Part shown: positions 26,424 through 39,330 of the stretch, one piece after another
Numbering within the stretch: the stretch's first letter is position 1
Layout of the letters: the number at the start of each line of letters is the position of its first letter
Assembly (NCBI RefSeq): GCF_027580225.2
Contig: NC_073356.2
Location: forward strand, 14,537,501-14,601,500
Source of the DNA: Misgurnus anguillicaudatus
Taxonomy: Eukaryota > Chordata > Actinopteri > Cypriniformes > Cobitidae
Length of the DNA stretch: 64,000 nt
Direction: 5' to 3'
Notes under the pieces: model-generated
The model's database searches: none
What the model was told of the DNA's origin: nothing
Seen by the model: only the letters and a program-made list of their open reading frames with translations
Position numbers and translations under genes: made by a program

Positions 26424-27767
26424 AGAGATACTCCAGCCAAATGTCAGAATTACCCCATGATTTACTCACCCTCAAGAAATCTGAGATATGTATGTCCATC
26501 ATTTTTCAGACAAACACATTTGGAGTTATTTTAGTAAATGTCCTTGCTCTTTCAATCCTTATAATGGTAGAAAACAGGGATCAGGGAACAACCATGGCCG
26601 TAGCCAGGATTTAAAAATTAGTGAGGTCCAGGGGTGTTAAGAGTTAAATGCTATCCCATGAGAAAAAAGTGCATTAAAATACACTAAGTACACTACTAAT
26701 TTTGTAGTTAATATACCAAAAATGTGTCTTTAGTACTTCTTAAGAACATCTAAGTGTATTTAACTGTGGATTTAATTCAGGATAATAAATGGAGTGGAGG
26801 TGGACATTTTAAAGGCAGACTAACAGGTCTTTGAGGGTCAGAATTCTAGATGATTGACAGGTGTTCAAATACTTATTTGCAGCTGTATCATACAAATAAA
26901 TAGTTAAAAAATCATATATTTTGATTTCTGGATTTTTTTTAGATTATGTCTCACACATGCACCTACGATGACAATTTCAGACCCCTCCATGATTTCTAAG
27001 TGGAGAACTTGCAAAATAGCAGGGTGTTCATATATTTATTTTCCTCACTGTAAATCAGAGACATTGTTAACACTAACATGCACATTTTTACTTTATAAAT
27101 AACCCAAAGTGTTACATTGTTAGCTATAACATTTACTATGTCTAAAGAGGATTTTTCACAATGGGATCTGGCAACACTGCGAATGCTGCACCCGTGCCCA
27201 CCGGCATCTCACAGCTGCTTAAAGTCAATCTTCGTCATTTTACACTAAACTTTACAGTAACCTGTCCAAAGTTAATTATATGCGGATACCAATGGGAGTC
27301 ATTTTAATTTACTAATAAGTCATTCAGAGAACATCAAATTTCATTTTTAATATGAAAAATTTGCATTCATCCTTCACAAATGTAATTCACATGGCTCCAA
27401 GGGGTTAATAAAAGTTTAAAAAGCAATTTTGTAAAAAAGAAACATATTTTAAACTTGATAAATTATAATAACTAGCTGAAGTCCAAGATGGCGTCGTTAA
27501 CGGAAGCTAGTTATTATACAGTTTGAAATATGGATATAAGTCACATAGATTACCCACAGAAGACCTTTTCTTAACGCCTTGGTGCCATGTGGATTGCCTC
27601 TGTGAAGGATGGATGCTGTTTTCTTGTTATAAAGCTAGGAAAAGCATGGACATTTACTAGAATGACTTCAAATGTGTTTGTCTGAGGGATGATGGAAGTG
27701 TCTGTCTCAGATTGCTTGAGGGTGAGTGAGTCATGAAGTAATTTTGATATTTGACTGGAGTATCGCT
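26424..27767. mobile_element. TTAA-flanked element, 1344 bp, inserted in a SINE
   Basis: Inverted ends AG(A/C)GATACTCCAG(C/T)CAAAT continue imperfectly for about 150 bp (cctcaag, gacaaacacatttg.agt, agtaaatgtcc on both sides). TTAA stands at both junctions (26420-26423 and 27768-27771). A fragment of a Tc1-like element lies inside (26770-27052). No intact transposase. Confidence 0.75.
26770..27052 (-). mobile_element. Tc1/mariner-like element end fragment
   Basis: On the - strand it starts TACAGTGAGGAAAATAAATA, continues through caccctgctattttgcaag and gaggggtctgaaattgtc, and includes gcaaataagtatttgaacac, the terminal and subterminal sequence of a widespread fish Tc1-like family. Only about 280 bp remains; no transposase. 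Confidence 0.7.
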
Positions 27768-27818
27768 TTAACACACTGCTCTAACAATTCAATGCTCTAC
27801 CAAGTGAGCTACAGGGAC
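27768..27818 (-). mobile_element. SINE, tRNA-like head, split by the 26424 element
   Basis: On the - strand TAGCTCACTTGGTAGAGC is an A-box, followed by gttagagcagtgtgTTAA at the junction. Intact SINE copies have one TTAA (or TAA) at the same point. Confidence 0.65.
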
Positions 27819-28174
27819 AATTATCCAAGCCATAATCCCAGACTACTGTGGATAGTTGGCACTGTATTGCTATGGGGTCACAAAGGTATTCTGGTTTTTA
27901 ATGTGTTGCTATGCCATTGTTGCTAAGATCTTCTCTGTGGCTCCTAGTTGGTTGCTTACTGCCCCAAACCTTAAGAGCCCAACCCAGGTCATTTTGAGAC
28001 ATTAAAGCAATAGTTCACCCAAATCTGCAAATAGTCATCATTAACCACTAATAAAAAAGTAAAAATAGGTTTGGCTTCCGCAGATTTGCCTGCTGTAAAT
28101 GAGCCACGGGGAGCTGTATGTTTTATGTGTAATAGTGACGTGTTTTGTATATAAATAAATCTTGTTTATTTCAG

Positions 28175-28337
28175 AGTCAGGAACACTGCTCTTCCAGTGA
28201 AGGTGTGCTCCTCAGGGATGCAGGTACAAATGAGCGGCAAGCCCAAGACTATCACCGTGGAGACCAAGCCAGGCCAGACCATTGCAGATTTCAAGAAAAG
28301 TCGAACAGGATTTACCTTATTCCTGCCCCATCAGTAA
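28175..28337 (+). CDS. Class I myosin (MYO1D/MYO1G-like), terminal exon with stop
   Basis: The acceptor tttatttcag at 28165-28174 is followed by an exon whose first base completes the split Arg codon of the exon ending at 11487. It encodes about 53 residues, including SGKPKTITVETKPGQ and DFKKSRTGFTLFLP, and ends with TAA at 28335-28337. The layout corresponds to the human MYO1D C-terminus (GKKCTVSVETR, then DFTKNRSGFILSVP). This fixes the 3' end of the gene. A 276-bp transposable element starts 96 bp after the stop and is probably transcribed in the 3' UTR. I could not place the polyadenylation site: no clear AATAAA follows within about 1 kb, though an ATTAAA occurs near 29198. Confidence 0.85.
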
Positions 28338-28432
28338 ACCAGCCTCTGATTGGCCAGTGCTTAGAAAGACATTGAAGCAGTATTTATCTTTACAATGGAA
28401 GATGTGGCACATGGGCTGTACAGTACTCTTAA

Positions 28433-28708
28433 AGCAACACTATGTAGTTTCCATGTAAAAATGACTTACAGCTCCCCCATGTGGTTGAAAAGCGCAACAG
28501 TGCCTGGTATCAGACACTCTTCTGCAGGCAGGGGGAGGGGCGGGGCTGTGTGCTCTACCCTCCACCGCCACTTTAAGAGTGTGCTTGTAGCAGCTAGGAG
28601 GCTGCTCGGGTTGCAGCAATAGTACAATTTGCCCAGTTAAAAGTTGTTCTATCACTGAAATAATTTTAGATACATTATTTAAAGGTAAAAAAACTACATA
28701 GTGTTGCT
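28433..28708 (-). mobile_element. TTAA-flanked MITE, copy 2, in the myosin 3' UTR
   Basis: Same 275-bp family as 21721 in reverse orientation; TTAA at 28429-28432 and 28709-28712. It starts 96 bp after the myosin stop codon and so probably lies in the 3' UTR. Confidence 0.85.
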
Positions 28709-29971
28709 TTAAGGGAAGAAGCACTGATTTCATGCATTTTACGGTTGCGAGTTCAACACAATCCTGTTTATACAATGCACTTTGTCATTTTAATGTCAAC
28801 TGTCTCATGCAGAAGAAAACCTGATCGTGTATTTAAAATGTATGATTGTGCTGGTTTTGCTCTTTCTTGTCGTTATTTTTGCAAATATAATAACCTTAAA
28901 GTGTTGTCATGCATTTTTACAGAGACTTTATTATTTATCTCATTTCAGATGCGAATATTGTAATGGCCTTTGCACTTTTTAACAATGTAAAGTATACTGT
29001 ATGTTCTCTATGATTGTATTTTTTCACAAGATTTTAAGTGTGGAGATGTTACCAAGAGGTTTGACCGTCATGTGCTATTACTTCTTTTGAGTAAACTGAA
29101 GTATTGATCAAACATTATACAGTAACAGCACAGCAGTTATGGCCTTTATTGTGCTGCAGTAGTAATATGTGCAGTAAGCACAGGGGTCTTTGTTGCAAAT
29201 TAAAATCTGTGTAAAATATGGTCTTTAAATGACTGTAATAATATTATGTAAATTGCTTTATGGTAGTAAATGCTCACTGGAATTTTGTTGTTTGCTAGTG
29301 TGATGTTTTAAGGTGTGCGTGCTTGTCACTTTATTAGCCGTTTTCTGTCTTCACTTCCCTGCTGAGAGCCTCTCTCATCCACTCTGTGTTTGCACTCCTT
29401 GTGTCTGTAGTTTGATGCTAATTCTGCATGCACCCTTCTGTCTATTGACATTCAACAGCGTTTCTGCATCTCAATGTGTCATGAGGAGTCACGTCATTGA
29501 ATATCTGAACATGTATTTTTGTCACACTTTTCGCTTTGGCTGTCAGTTTGCGTTGGAGTAGTTGACACGAGATGTCAAGCGGTGATAGCAGCGCAACACG
29601 CTACACTTCATCTTCGACATCTGTTGCTTATATATTTAGTTCTCTTAATTGATACAATTTGTAGATTATTTATTTGAATTTGTTCATTTAACAGGAAGTT
29701 TTGTGTCTAATGCAGTCATTAAAAGCTGATTATAATTGTCGTGATTGTTGCTGGGAAATTAATTTATGGACGTATATGTCATGTGTTTATTAACTGGTAA
29801 CAACAGATTTTACTGCTGTAGTTTCAGTGTAGATCTATTCAGTACTTCTTCTCTGTAATTATGTATACATTAGTTTGGTTCTATATTATATAAGTGTAAA
29901 AAAGGTTCATACAACCAAAATGCTCTTACAGCTTTATAGGGACTATCTTCATATGTAAAGATAACACAGTC

Positions 29972-30426
29972 TCACCCCATGTCGTCAATATTTGACGACA
30001 CTTGACCATTCGTCAATATGTGACGCGGAGGGTATACCTTTCGCGTCATTTTTTGACGAACTGGGGATTTCAATACTATTACGTCCGTTGCATTCTCTTC
30101 TCCTATTTTCTTACCATTTTCGCGTCGGTTTAGGGTTAGATTACGCAAAATTAAACAGTGTACGCGAAATTAAACAGTGTACGCGAAATTAAACAGTTGT
30201 CACCTGGCGTTGGGGTTAGAGTTAGGTTTGGGTAGGGATGTCATTATGTAAATCTAACCCTAAACCGACGCGAAAATGGTAAGAAAATAGGAGAAGAGAA
30301 TGCAACGGACGTAATAGTATTGAAGTCCCCAGTTCGTCAAAAAATGACGCGAAAGGTATAGCCTACCCTCCGCGTCACATATTGACGAATGGTCAAGTGT
30401 CGTCAAATATTGACGACATGGGGTGA
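29972..30426. mobile_element. Near-perfect foldback element, 455 bp
   Basis: The left arm 29972-30141 starts TCACCCCATGTCGTCAATAT; the right arm 30251-30426 is its complement with one ~5-bp insertion in the ggtata/ccctcc segment and few mismatches. Arms are rich in CGTCA/TGACG words (tttgacgac, tgacgcgg, cgcgtcat). The loop contains three tandem 19-bp units. No coding function seen. Confidence 0.85.
30142..30198 (+). repeat. Three tandem 19-bp units in a foldback loop
   Basis: tacgc(a/g)aaattaaacagt(g) occurs at 30142-30160, 30161-30179 and 30180-30198, head to tail, with one base change in the first copy. Confidence 0.9.
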
Positions 30427-31991
30427 AGAGGGATGCAACAATACAAAATGTGCCGATACTGATATGCAGTAGTCTACCGCAAAACATACAGTAAATCTCT
30501 GTAAATTTAATGTTAATACCCATAATGCAATGCATATTACGGTAATGAACTGGTAAGGAAAATCATGGTATTTTACTGGGCATTTTGTGGTTAGTAACTG
30601 TAGAAATTACAGTTAAGCCTAACAGTGTAGGCCATATGGCAGAATTAGATTTGTTGTTTTTGCAATATTATAGTCATCATATATAATTATTTCTCAGTTT
30701 CTTTAATATAATACAGAATCCAGAAAATACAGGATATGTGTATATAGTATTAAAAACTGTATAAAAATGTAAACTGATGTGTCAAGTTTTTAGGGTAAAC
30801 TCCCCTTCATCTTGAGCACTAGCAGGAAACTGCAGGATCTCTTAAACTTAAATAAAATTAAATCCTAATTTCTAATTTTAAAGAAATAAGTATTTTTTTA
30901 CTTTATTCTGCACAAAAACGCCCAAGATGTGTTTAGTGCCAAGAGGGGTCACACTAAACACAGACGATGCCTAAAAAATATATTTAGTCCTGAAAATGTA
31001 TTATTATTAAGTTTTTTTTTACATATTTCCTGTATTTTCTGTTTTTATCTTAATAAAATAGATTGGAAAAATAAATAGGAATGGACATTAAAACTTCTAA
31101 AACAACAAGTCTGGTGGTGGTGGCCTTTTGCACAGTATAAAAAAATCTAAGTATTGAGAAAATCATCTTTAAAATTGTCCAAATGAAGTAGCAACACATA
31201 TTACTAATGATAAATACATTTTTATATATTTACAGTAGAAAATTTGCTAAATATCTTTATTTAAATTTTTGGCATAAACAAAGATTTTGACCCATACATT
31301 ATGTTGTTGGCTATTGAAGCAAATATACCAATGCGACTTATGGCTGGTTTCGTGGTTGTGAGGATTCTCGCCCATTAAACACAGGAGCTCTTATATTAAA
31401 TGCACGTTTGGACTTCAATTTATTTCTGCTTTTTCGATCAAAAAGATTCCCACAAATTAGAAAAAGCAGGGAAATCTATCAACGCTCAGACCCTGGTTGC
31501 GTTGCTCTCCCAAGATCTCACAAACAATTCCATAATGGTCTGCAGCTTATGCCTGTGCTAATTGGCCTACCAAACCATTCTGAATAGGGTGATTACGAAA
31601 TTCAAAAACTAAGAAAATAAATCAACACCAAATATTCATCAAATGAAAATAATTAAAAAAAGAAAAATAATTATGTATTTACAAATTATTGAAAAACTAC
31701 ATATCTCAAACCTTGAAAGAAAACCCTTTAAATTACCGACCTCCGACTCACACTGCAGTCATGAACCAAAAAAATAAAATAAAAAATAAACATGAAAATA
31801 AGACCCAAATCTCAAACTTATTGTTTCTTTCAATTATAGCGTTCACTCTAGCAAGAGAATTAATATAAACAATATATCATGATGATATATTAAGGGTCAA
31901 AATAAACTTAATAAATACACAGCTTCCTTTTAAATGAAGCAAATTCATAAACAAAATCGTGCCAACACAAAACACTCTACAAAATAAAACA
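30427..31991. other. AT-rich spacer, nothing recognised
   Basis: Strongly AT-rich sequence between the foldback at 29972 and the palindromic MITEs at 31992 and 32356; no open frame or repeat boundary worth naming. Confidence 0.5.
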
Positions 31992-32196
31992 CACTGAAAA
32001 AAATGATTCATTGAATTTAATAAAAAATTTTAAGGTAAGTGGTTGCAATCAATTTATTTAAGCTACATTTAAACAAAAAAGATTAGTAACGTAAAATAAA
32101 ATATAAAACTTTTGTTTAATTGTAGCTTAAATAAATTGATTGCAACCACTTACCTTAAAAAAATGTATTAAATTCAATGAATAATTTTTTTCAGTG
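31992..32196. mobile_element. Palindromic MITE, 205 bp
   Basis: Ends CACTGAAAAAAAT.ATTCATT in inverted orientation; arms of about 85 bp share ttaaggtaagtggttgcaat and aatttatttaagctac with their complements. AT-rich, non-coding. Confidence 0.75.
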
Positions 32197-32355
32197 CAAT
32201 TATCAAAGAAAAACAAAAATAAACTTAATAGTGTGGCCTTAGCCATCACAGTGGTCCAGGGTAACATATTCGATAGCTTAGGATGACATCTATCACTACC
32301 AATAGTTTTGTTTTTACTCTTTGTTTCAAATTATTGTCATAAAATCCTGCACAAT

Positions 32356-32657
32356 GCAAAAAATTACTTTCTTTCTTAGTATTTTTGTCTTGTTTTTAGT
32401 ACATGTATCTAAAAATTCTTACAACAAGATGTATTTTCTTGATGAGCAAAATTAAATAAAAAAAAATAAGTCTAGTTTTTAGACAAAAAAAGTGAATTTT
32501 ACAAGCAAATAAAATAATAAATCTGCCAATTTGTCTCAAAAGATTTATTTTCCTAGATCATTTTGCTTATCAAGAAAATGCATCTTAATTTAAGAATGTT
32601 TACATATTTGTACTGAAAACAAAACAAAAATACTAAGAAAGAAAGTCATTTTTTTGC
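32356..32657. mobile_element. Palindromic MITE, ~300 bp
   Basis: Inverted arms share actttctttcttagtatttt, tgtcttgtttt.agtaca and cttgatgagcaaaat with their complements. AT-rich, non-coding; resembles a common cyprinid MITE. Confidence 0.7.
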
Positions 32658-33231
32658 GGTGAAGACCATACAAACTTTTTGATAAGTCAAGGATCTTTTT
32701 GCTGCAAAGAGCAACTGAAGAACCCTTATATTTAAGAGTGCAAATAATCTTTATCATTTTCATGATCCCACCTACAGTAAAACCCACTATCAATCAGGAC
32801 ATTTTTCTTAAAAAGTCTTCAGAATAAAACACATTTTACAGTAGGTCAGTGAAGTGGATATTTAAACCCTTCTTTGACCGAGTTTGTTTTTGTCCTCTCA
32901 TAAATCGTGTTTCTAGAGCAAATGGAGTCATGGGCAAAAATAACTATTCCTCTGGCAACAACGCCTCCTTTCAGCCCCACCACATGGCAAAACACTGGGT
33001 TTCTCTGACAGTTAATGTAATTTTGAATGAGTTTTCCAGCTGACTGTGTCACAGGATCTGGCACATGGGGATTCATTTTGAAGTTTGTCATTTAGTTTGT
33101 GCATTCCCCCCATTCACATATTTGAACAGTAAATCATGAATAAGATTATAAGCCTACTTTCTACATCTGTCAAACTAGTAAAATTTAATTACCAAATGTT
33201 TTTAAACATGTTAAATAAAGTTGCTTTTTAA

Positions 33232-33421
33232 AGGAGCTGTATGTAGAATTTTGACTGTATTAAATTAAGAAAATTAGAATTTATTTGTAAATATTTAGGA
33301 AACATGATAAGTTCAAATATCTGTTTCTCTGAAAAACAATGCTGCAGGCATTTATTCTTTTTCAGTAATGATACTAGACTGCGATACCAAGTTCAGCTGC
33401 TAGAGGTTACATACAGCTCCT
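33232..33421. mobile_element. TTAA-flanked MITE, 190 bp
   Basis: Ends TTAA|AGGAGCTGTATGTAG and TACATACAGCTCCT|TTAA. Short inverted termini, AT-rich centre, no coding. Confidence 0.75.
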
Positions 33422-33463
33422 TTAAGTATGTTTAAAAAGTTTTTTGTCAAAATGAATTTACTG

Positions 33464-33576
33464 CAAAAGCATTTGCCAGACGTATGTAGTGCATTAAATG
33501 TATATTTTTTCCCAGGATCGAAACCACAACCTTTGCTCTGCTAACACAATGCCCTACCAACTGAGCTACAGGAACA
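33464..33576 (-). mobile_element. tRNA-derived SINE
   Basis: On the - strand TAGCTCAGTTGGTAGGGC (A-box) and GGTTTCGATCC (B-box-like) are spaced as in a tRNA, but no tRNA cloverleaf or CCA-side stem can be closed. A shorter copy lies at 39787-39845. Confidence 0.75.
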
Positions 33577-34102
33577 TCAATTTTATGTACAAAGTTTAAT
33601 ACAATATGGTCTGTTTGAAACCCAAATTTCAGCAAAATGCATGAGTTGAATCAGCTTTAATTCAGCAATGTCATATAGTCTTATAATAAAAACTTTAATA
33701 TACAAAATCTCCCAGGATGGACCTCTAATCTTCTTTTAATGTGCTTACTAAAGACCTTTTTCTTATAGTAGTCACCCTGGGGAGAGAACAGAGCCTCAGT
33801 TGTTGAGTTGTAACTCGTCGTATCGCAGTACAGCTGTGGAGATCAATGTTGTAATCACTCACTGCTCATTAAAACTTACAACAATCACCCTTTATCACAT
33901 CGACCCCTGCTCCAATCGGCCATATGTCTTTGTGACAACTCGTCCAATCATACGGCTCGCTGAGTGATGGGCTGTGTTCAACCTGATAAAAGGGCTCTTG
34001 TTCATGGAGATTTACACCAATCTGTGGATCTGAACATCTCTGCAGTTTGTACAGTAGCGGACAGTTGCTATTAGGTTCCCTAGAATCATCAAACATACAG
34101 TA

Positions 34103-34991
34103 AGCTGTACCAATTCGAAGGCTGGATGCTTCGAAGGACGTGTCTTTTCTTTCAAAATGTATAATACTAAAACACACATGACAAGGACATTTTTACAGCA
34201 AAGTACACTTTTATGTACCAAAGATTTTAAAAAAGTTCGGGAGGAGCATCTGGCCAATCATCACGAAGAAGTCTTTTTATAGCCGTCCCTCATCTCCGTC
34301 CTGTGATATATTTTCCCCTCCTGTTGGACAGCACGCTACATGCTTTATCTCATTATTGATTACATATTAATGCAAACTCATAAAAAATATTCAGCGGTTA
34401 TATCCAGGTGCAATGAATCTCAGGATCTGAGCAATGAGGCTGTGAAGGATCAATTCGTTCTATCTTAATTGCGGCTCAAGGAAAAATTGAATTGGGATGG
34501 CCTTAGGCCCTGTCCCAAATGGCACACTCCGGACTTGTGGACTTCCTCTTTGATGACATCATGTAGTGCAGACTTTAGGGACCCTTGATGCGAGTCCACG
34601 AGGGTGCACCGGAGTCGTAGTTTGGGACTCGAGCGTCACGCCGGAAATAGGAAGAGAAGTTGCCCATCAGTGTGATCTCCTCCCATCCGTCGTCTGATTG
34701 GTCTGATTGCTCTTTCGCAAGGACTTCTGGGTTGGTAAAGTGCGTGGGGTCTGCAGCAGTGCGGGCTTCGCCGAAAACTGCATTACGGGTGCAAAGGGGT
34801 GCTGATGAGCACACTTCAGAGCATAAAAATGACAGATGGGACACCCTACGGACTCGTAGACTAAGCGAGCATGGACAATTTAAGGCGGGAATTGGGACAG
34901 GGCCTTACTAGCCTTCAGTCGCGCTGCTGTGAAGCAATCGGTCTTTGAATAAAACCTCTGGAGATAGCGGCTTTTAGATTGGGACACAGCT
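34103..34991. mobile_element. hAT-like element of the CTGTGTCCCAAT family, host of a MITE
   Basis: Left end AGCTGTACCAATTCGAAGGC and right end (complement) AGCTGTGTCCCAATCTAAAA. Interior sequence such as tcgcgctgctgtgaagcaat and gaaggat.c.attcgttctatc is shared with the element at 53890-54550. It is interrupted by 34506-34904. Confidence 0.6.
34506..34904. mobile_element. PIF/Harbinger-like MITE, 399 bp, nested
   Basis: Perfect 13-bp inverted termini GGCCCTGTCCCAA with TTA on both sides (34503-34505 and 34905-34907). The TTA duplication and GG-initial termini suit PIF/Harbinger. The related host at 54470-54500 has the same site unoccupied (ccttaccagcct). Confidence 0.75.
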
Positions 34992-35559
34992 AGTGTGAAT
35001 TTGAATTGATCAGATCACAGCCATTTTGTAGTGTGATGAGCGAAATCACAGTGGACATTATCAACTCATTTAATCTTATTATGCAACACAATAACTGGTG
35101 TAGCTGATGTACTCATTAACCATAATGCACCTGGAGGCTCAAAAGATAATGGTAGCCCTTGGGCACTCATGGGAGGTTTCTGGGACAGGGCTTATCCTAG
35201 TCACAGACTAAAATGCATGTTTGAGCTGCCTTCATTTAAAAATATCTTGCACTGATGTATCTTAACAAATATCAGTGTCATTGTTTTGTCTCAAGATGCA
35301 CACCAGTATTGTTTTTTGTACGTTTTTTTTTGTTGTTAAAAGGGCTAGTCCTGGATTAATCTAAACCCTGTCCAGGAAACCACCCCTCGGTGTCTGAATT
35401 TGTTTGCTTATTCATTACTTCAAGTATTTTAGTGAGTTAATGTAGGGAATAATAAATAGAGGTATGGGAGCCATCTCAAAAACAGCCTAAGGGGCCGATC
35501 ACACAGAACGCTTTTATGGTGCCTTTTTTGAATGGTTTTCTATGGGCATTGAGCATTAT

Positions 35560-35790
35560 GCACACTGTTTATCCACGCCGAACGCCTCACATTTTGTCCG
35601 CATGTTTTTGAAGAAGTGCTCTGTTCCTGACGTCATTGCCTTTTTTCCATTGTCCAATCGAATGAGGGGGGAGGCGGGCTTTCCGTTGTGGTGACAGAAG
35701 TTTGCAGTTGCTTGCTGCACTCACTCACTGTCTCCTGCGTGTTTGTGCACCTCTCACCCTCGACAGACCCTCAGGGGACCCCCTGGTACT
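35560..35790 (+). repeat. Dispersed repeat, copy 2
   Basis: Shares tccattgtccaatcgaatga and the following about 130 bp with 23580-23835. The left part (cacacagaacgcttttatgg) may be the element end. Confidence 0.5.
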
Positions 35791-35861
35791 GCCACTGTAG
35801 AGACACTGCAAAGACAGTTAAGCATTGTGATGCAAAAATCATGATATTGAGATGTTTGTCA

Positions 35862-36582
<721 letters not shown>

Positions 36583-37391
36583 TTATAACATTTTTGCACT
36601 TTATTCACTTTAATTAGTACAATGCTATTTTTAGGGCACTGCTTCAATGTGTACCTTTGAGGTACCAATATGCGTCTTTTAGGTACAAAATTGGCCTTTT
36701 TTGATTTTTGCATAGACAGGCATGATTAATATGGTCTTAGTGTAAAATTGTACAATTTTAAACATGTGCTGTACAAGTCACATGTAACAGATTATTGCAG
36801 CATGAGACTCTCTGAACAAGCCATTAGAACAAATGTCAGCATTTCAGTAATGTCGGGCAAATAGCAGACTGCAGATAGTTTTACTAATACTCATCGACAA
36901 ATCGTTTGTGTATTTGTACAAAGTCTTTAAAGGATTTGTACGAAAAATCATTGTCTTCACCTTTTCATTAATTTAGCCAACATAAAAGCTTAAATTTTTA
37001 AAATATATAAAGGTTACATTTTTGTACAATATAAAAAAACAAGACAACCACTGTTTGTTCTGCCCTGTTAAACAGATGCCACGCATCAATATAAAGTCCT
37101 CAGGGATTGTAAAAACCTGTAAAAAAACTGATTTATCTGTGGGTGGATAAAGAAAGCCAATGCAAGTCACACAAAAGCTGACACACAAGGTCGACAGAGA
37201 GATTTGTGTTTGGTGGAGAAATTGAAAGAGAGTCGCAGAGGAAAGATTAGCCATCTGTACCAAACCCTCATTCCCTTCTTCAGTTCCACTTCAGTCCTTT
37301 TCACATCACCACCCTCCTCCTCTTAGCGGATCACCTTTTGAATCGAATCAGAAGATTTGACCTTGGTCAAAGCCAAAATCCTATACTTTAA

Positions 37392-37955
37392 AGGTGCATT
37401 GTGTAACTTTTAGAAGAATCTCTTGAGAGAAATGTAATATAATATACATAACTATACTATCAGTGGTGTATAAAGACCTTACATAATGAACTGTATTACC
37501 TAAGAATGAGCCTTTTTTATTTACATACACTGCGGGCCTCTTTACATGGAAGTCGTGTCATGTTTCTATAGTAGCCAAGCTCTACAGAGCACGTTTTGTC
37601 CCTACGTTGTCTCAGACAACGGCAAGTTTGTCCTGTGGTGGCTACCGTAGCTTCTCTTTGTGTTTCGAAAGGGAGGGGTAAGCTTTTGGACTCACAATAC
37701 TTTTGTAGTACTTTTGTAACTACTCATGTAACAGTGTTTAAATAGGGAAAACATGGAAGTGTTTGGTGGCTTCTAAATTCATCCATGTTTGGATCCTAAG
37801 GAATGAATGGGGCTAGGCTAAATGCTAACACATTCATGACGCGCTGTACCAGGTGTAAGTGCAAGCATTGAAAAAAGATAGGTATGTATTAATTTGTCTA
37901 AGTTGAGGTAAGAACATAGTAAAATATTCAAAAATGGTGGTGTTTTCCTTTAAAA
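37392..37955. mobile_element. Composite of two TTAA-type MITE remnants
   Basis: TTAA|AGGTGCATTGTGTAACTTTT at 37388 begins about 300 bp matching the complement of the element at 41899 (cagtggtgtataaagacctt). From about 37700 a second family ends GGTGGTGTTTTCCT|TTAA near 37949. Neither has both ends. Confidence 0.5.
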
Positions 37956-38619
37956 TAATTAAAATACAAACTGACTATAAACTAAATTAACTTTCATGCA
38001 TGGAAAATCACATTGTGTTATATATTGCCAGTGTTATAGAAACCACTTTTCACTCAACAACCCTCTTTTTTCTAAGATTATAATATTTTAAATGTTGTAT
38101 TTAGTTTCATTGAAGAGCACATGAAAATGTCCCAGCACAGATGTGACTGTCATAAGAAGAAGTTGTTACAAGAGGTGCTTTGATTCAGAGCTGTTCTCCA
38201 CACATTTAACCATCTGCAGTTCTGGGGCCGTCTGTGGCCCTGTGACAGGGGGTTTGATTCCCAAACTAGATTTACTGCAGTACATACACAATGCACAGAC
38301 TGCTGGGCCGGACTCTCTATATCATCTGTAACAGGGACACAATGCCAGTGTGTGTCTTGCACATGCTGAGAAGAGTTAAAGCTTTCAAAAACAGACAATA
38401 AACAAACACAACAGGTGTGTGGAATTCTTACCATGCAGAATATGTAAATGCCCCAAATAAATGAACTTTTATTTAATGACATGTAAGTTTTAGCTTTTTT
38501 AGCAACATTTGATAATAGATTGACTGACACAGATTTATTTTCTGTGCTGATGAAACTATTAAACCAAGAAATTAGTAGAGGTTTCACTTTAGCAAATATT
38601 CATTAAACCTCATTCACAC

Positions 38620-39330
38620 AGCACTTTGGTCCCAGAAAATACCCGTAAAATTGGCAGACAACCATCTGTGTGAACACAAACACATCCCGTAAATGTCCAG
38701 GGATCGCTCCCGGAAAGAGCACCTAACATTGCCGTAAGATACCCGGAAAGACCTCAGTGTGGATGAGACGCAGAAACAATGCCGTAAGGGGCGTGTCATA
38801 GTGAGGACACGCATGTCATCACAACAATAAAGTTCAGCTCTTTAAAATGAGGGCTTTATATGCAGATTAACATTCACGACGAGAAATGTCTGCAAACTGG
38901 ACTGAAGCAGATATCAGGTAGCTCGTCACTCTCGTCGCTAAAGCAGAGATCTTTTAGCAACATACAAGAATAGCGTGTCACACGCTCAAATGAGCTTATA
39001 ATGAACAAAAATGCACGCGCGTCATCGCAACAAGATATATCGTTCAGCTCTTTAAAACCGGGATTTTTAAATGCACTAACATTCACAATGAGAAATGTTT
39101 GCAAACTGGACTAAAGGGAACTTGTCAAATATCCACTCTGAAGCGGAGATCATTCACCAGCATACTGGAACAGCACGTTACACACTCCTTTATAGTCTTA
39201 TTATAAACAAAAATGCACGCGGAATATACATTCTCGACTGAACTAATCTTAAAACTACACTTTGTGACCAAGAAACGGTAATATAAAGTAACGGCTTTTC
39301 CGTCCATTGAGTTGTTATGAGCTTCAAATC
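38620..39330. repeat. Repeat with ~200-bp internal tandem duplication
   Basis: 38828-39028 and 39043-39224 are head-to-tail copies, about three quarters alike, sharing gttcagctctttaaaa, aacattcac.a.gagaaatg and aacaaaaatgcacgcg. The preceding stretch (acccgtaaa, atgccgtaag) has its own short repeated words. Confidence 0.6.

Noticed and set aside
30142..30198. CRISPR-like repeats
   Set aside because: Three directly adjacent 19-bp units without spacers, in the loop of a vertebrate foldback element.
33464..33576. tRNA gene
   Set aside because: A- and B-box-like words are present but the stems do not close and the same sequence occurs in several degraded copies, as in a SINE.
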